Below are positions 19,385-20,569 of a stretch of DNA of 20,569 nucleotides, one piece after another. Position numbers and translations under genes: made by a program. Under the pieces are notes generated by a model, which searched no databases, was not told the DNA's origin, and saw only the letters and a program-made list of their open reading frames with translations. Position 1 is the first letter of the stretch. Each line of letters starts with the position of its first letter. This DNA is from DAOTXL01 sp034434895 (GTDB taxonomy: Bacteria > Chloroflexota > Anaerolineae > JAAYZQ01): assembly GCA_034434895.1 (NCBI GenBank), contig DAOTYI010000058.1, positions 1-20,569 of the forward strand, written 5' to 3'.

Positions 19385-20569
19385 GGGGATGCTCCTCCCT
19401 GGCTTTATGTTGCCACCAGGTCTGCAGGGCTATGAAAGGCACGGCCGGCTGGAGCTTTTCGGCGCGGCGGCGGCCTGTGTTCCAGGTGATGATCAGGTCC
19501 TGCCGGGCGCGGGTGATGCCCACATAAAGCAGCCGCAGCCGCTCGGCGATGTAGTCCAGGCGGGCGGCCTGGGTCGCGGCACCCTCTGCCAATATCCAAT
19601 ATCCAATATCAGCGGTTGGATATTGGATATTGGATATTGCTTCCAGTTGGGCCAGCGCCTCTGCTTCCAGATTGAGGCTGTCGCGCACAAACCATCGTTC
19701 GGCGATGTAGGTGTCGTGGGCCAGGCCGGAGGGGAAGTCATAGTTGTTGACCGACATCAGGTAGACGCGGTCCCATTCCAACCCTTTGGCCTTGTGCATC
19801 GTCGCCACGGTCACCACCCCGGGGGGCGGCTCAAAGCCGGTCTCCTCGCTGGCGAAACCCAGGAAGCGGCGCTCGTTGCGGGCGATGACAGCCAGCTCCT
19901 CGACCAGCTCGGCCAGGCGGCAGGTGGGGTGGGCATCGGCCACCTGGCGCAGCAGGACGGCCAGCTTGTGGGCCAGGGCCAGTTCGGTCGGCTCCTGAAA
20001 CAGGTCGCCCGCCAGGGTGAGGAGGAGCTGGTCTATGGGCAGGGCCGCTGCCCGGTGCCAGCGTTGGGCCACCGGCCGAAAGTCGGTCAGCAGGGCCAGT
20101 TCTTCGGCGGGCAATCCCGGTGCCAGGCGGGCCAGCCAGTCGTGATCGGCGCGAGGCCAGAGGTACGCTTCTACCGCCGGACAGGCGGCGATCTGTTTGA
20201 CGGCGGCGCTCAATCGGGCTTTCGTCTCCGGGTCGTCGCGGTCCTCCCGCCGCCAGACCTTGAAGGCTACGGCCAGTTTCCGCGCCGAGGTTGGATCGGC
20301 CAGGCAGCGCAACAGGTTGCCCAACGCCCCGGCCGTCTGGCGTGTGGTGCTGGTGGAGCGCAGCAGCTCGACATAGGGGATGCCCCGCTGTTTGAGCAGG
20401 TCAATCAGCTCAAAGCCACGCTGGTTGCGCGGGGCCAGCACGGCGACGGTCTGGTCCTGATGGTCGGGCAGCCAGTGGGCCAGCGAATCGGCTACGGCCA
20501 GCAGTTCCTGTTCCGGCGTAAAGTCGCGGTCCACCAGATGGACGGCGGCCGGATCGGCGGGCGGGTTGG
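19377..20569 (-). CDS. UvrD/PcrA-like superfamily 1 helicase, C-terminal part (5' end outside window)
   Basis: The frame is open to the window edge, giving 396 complete codons; the N-terminal half with Walker A and B (motifs I-III) is missing. Numbering from the internal GTG at 20534, visible UvrD_C motifs are IV (TVAVLAPRNQRGFELIDLL, about 29-47), V (VVTVATMHKAKGLEWDRVYL, 240-259) and VI (ERLRLLYVGITRARQDLIITW, 331-351) with the conserved arginine finger region GITRAR. SF1A helicases of this kind unwind DNA 3' to 5'. Overlap with the downstream PD-(D/E)XK nuclease and the following recJ argue for a DNA-end-processing or recombination unit. Residues about 299-315, between motifs V and VI, are encoded by a perfect palindrome and look inserted; the frame is kept. 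GTG at 20534 is not claimed as the true start. Confidence 0.92.
   Translation of the reverse strand, partial: NPPADPAAVHLVDRDFTPEQELLAVADSLAHWLPDHQDQTVAVLAPRNQRGFELIDLLKQRGIPYVELLRSTSTTRQTAGALGNLLRCLADPTSARKLAVAFKVWRREDRDDPETKARLSAAVKQIAACPAVEAYLWPRADHDWLARLAPGLPAEELALLTDFRPVAQRWHRAAALPIDQLLLTLAGDLFQEPTELALAHKLAVLLRQVADAHPTCRLAELVEELAVIARNERRFLGFASEETGFEPPPGVVTVATMHKAKGLEWDRVYLMSVNNYDFPSGLAHDTYIAERWFVRDSLNLEAEALAQLEAISNIQYPTADIGYWILAEGAATQAARLDYIAERLRLLYVGITRARQDLIITWNTGRRRAEKLQPAVPFIALQTWWQHKAREEHPLA
19590..19639. repeat. perfect 21-bp-stem heptamer palindrome inside the helicase gene
   Basis: Three copies of the heptamer CAATATC (19590-19610) are followed by AGCGGTTG and three copies of its complement GATATTG (19619-19639). 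All 21 base pairs match. The region is strikingly AT-rich compared with its surroundings. On the minus strand it is read through as ISNIQYPTADIGYWIL without stop or frameshift. Confidence 0.95.

Noticed and set aside
19304..19639. Repeats at 19304-19369 and 19590-19639 as a possible CRISPR array near a Cas4-like nuclease.
   Set aside because: Units are 7-8 bases and contiguous, with no spacers. The nuclease sits with a UvrD helicase and recJ, and no cas1/cas2 is present.

Overview
The window is GC-rich (roughly 60% or more by eye) and carries 14 convincing protein-coding genes, one of them cut by the right edge. No rRNA, tRNA, transposase, phage gene or CRISPR array was seen. Gene content fits a Chloroflexota-like (Anaerolineae/Caldilineae) environmental or thermophilic bacterium: an AmaP-type membrane protein, a ParB-like-domain protein beside scpB, several GT-C transferases, and an AddB-like nuclease paired with a UvrD-type helicase. 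This placement is inference from style and content, not a taxonomic proof.

Layout. (1) 106-1683, minus strand: scpB, then a ParB-like-domain gene. (2) 1863-2426, plus: a short lipoprotein-like protein, convergent with amaP (2530-3090, minus). (3) 3350-12113, minus: a five-gene run led by a pRiA4b ORF-3-like protein, followed by a DPM1-like GT2, two GT-C (GT39-like) transferases and a YfhO family protein. It looks like a polyprenyl-phosphate-sugar-dependent surface glycosylation cluster. (4) 12490-16007, plus: a GT4 glycosyltransferase, acetate kinase and an oxaloacetate-decarboxylase-type Na+ pump beta subunit. Regions 3 and 4 diverge from a 376-bp region holding good promoter candidates in both directions. 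(5) 16151-20569, minus: a UvrD-like helicase C-terminal half, an AddB-like Fe-S PD-(D/E)XK nuclease and RecJ, forming a recombination/end-processing operon.

The most unusual property is not a gene. The window is peppered with small, mostly palindromic repeats built from 7-, 8- or 9-base units, of several unrelated sequences. Some are intergenic, including a 116-bp element present twice in opposite orientations. Others sit inside reading frames without breaking them: a perfect 21-bp stem within the helicase, a nested ~188-bp element within a GT39 gene, and a heptamer-like array forming the N-terminus of the nuclease. Still others supply or touch stop codons (ParB-like gene, recJ, nuclease, GT-C gene). 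They resemble the STRR heptamer repeats of cyanobacteria in style. The in-frame tolerance and stop-codon placement are the part most worth following up. Secondary points are a hydrophobic 20-codon extension in frame after the scpB stop, and an orphan Na+-pump beta subunit coupled to acetate kinase.
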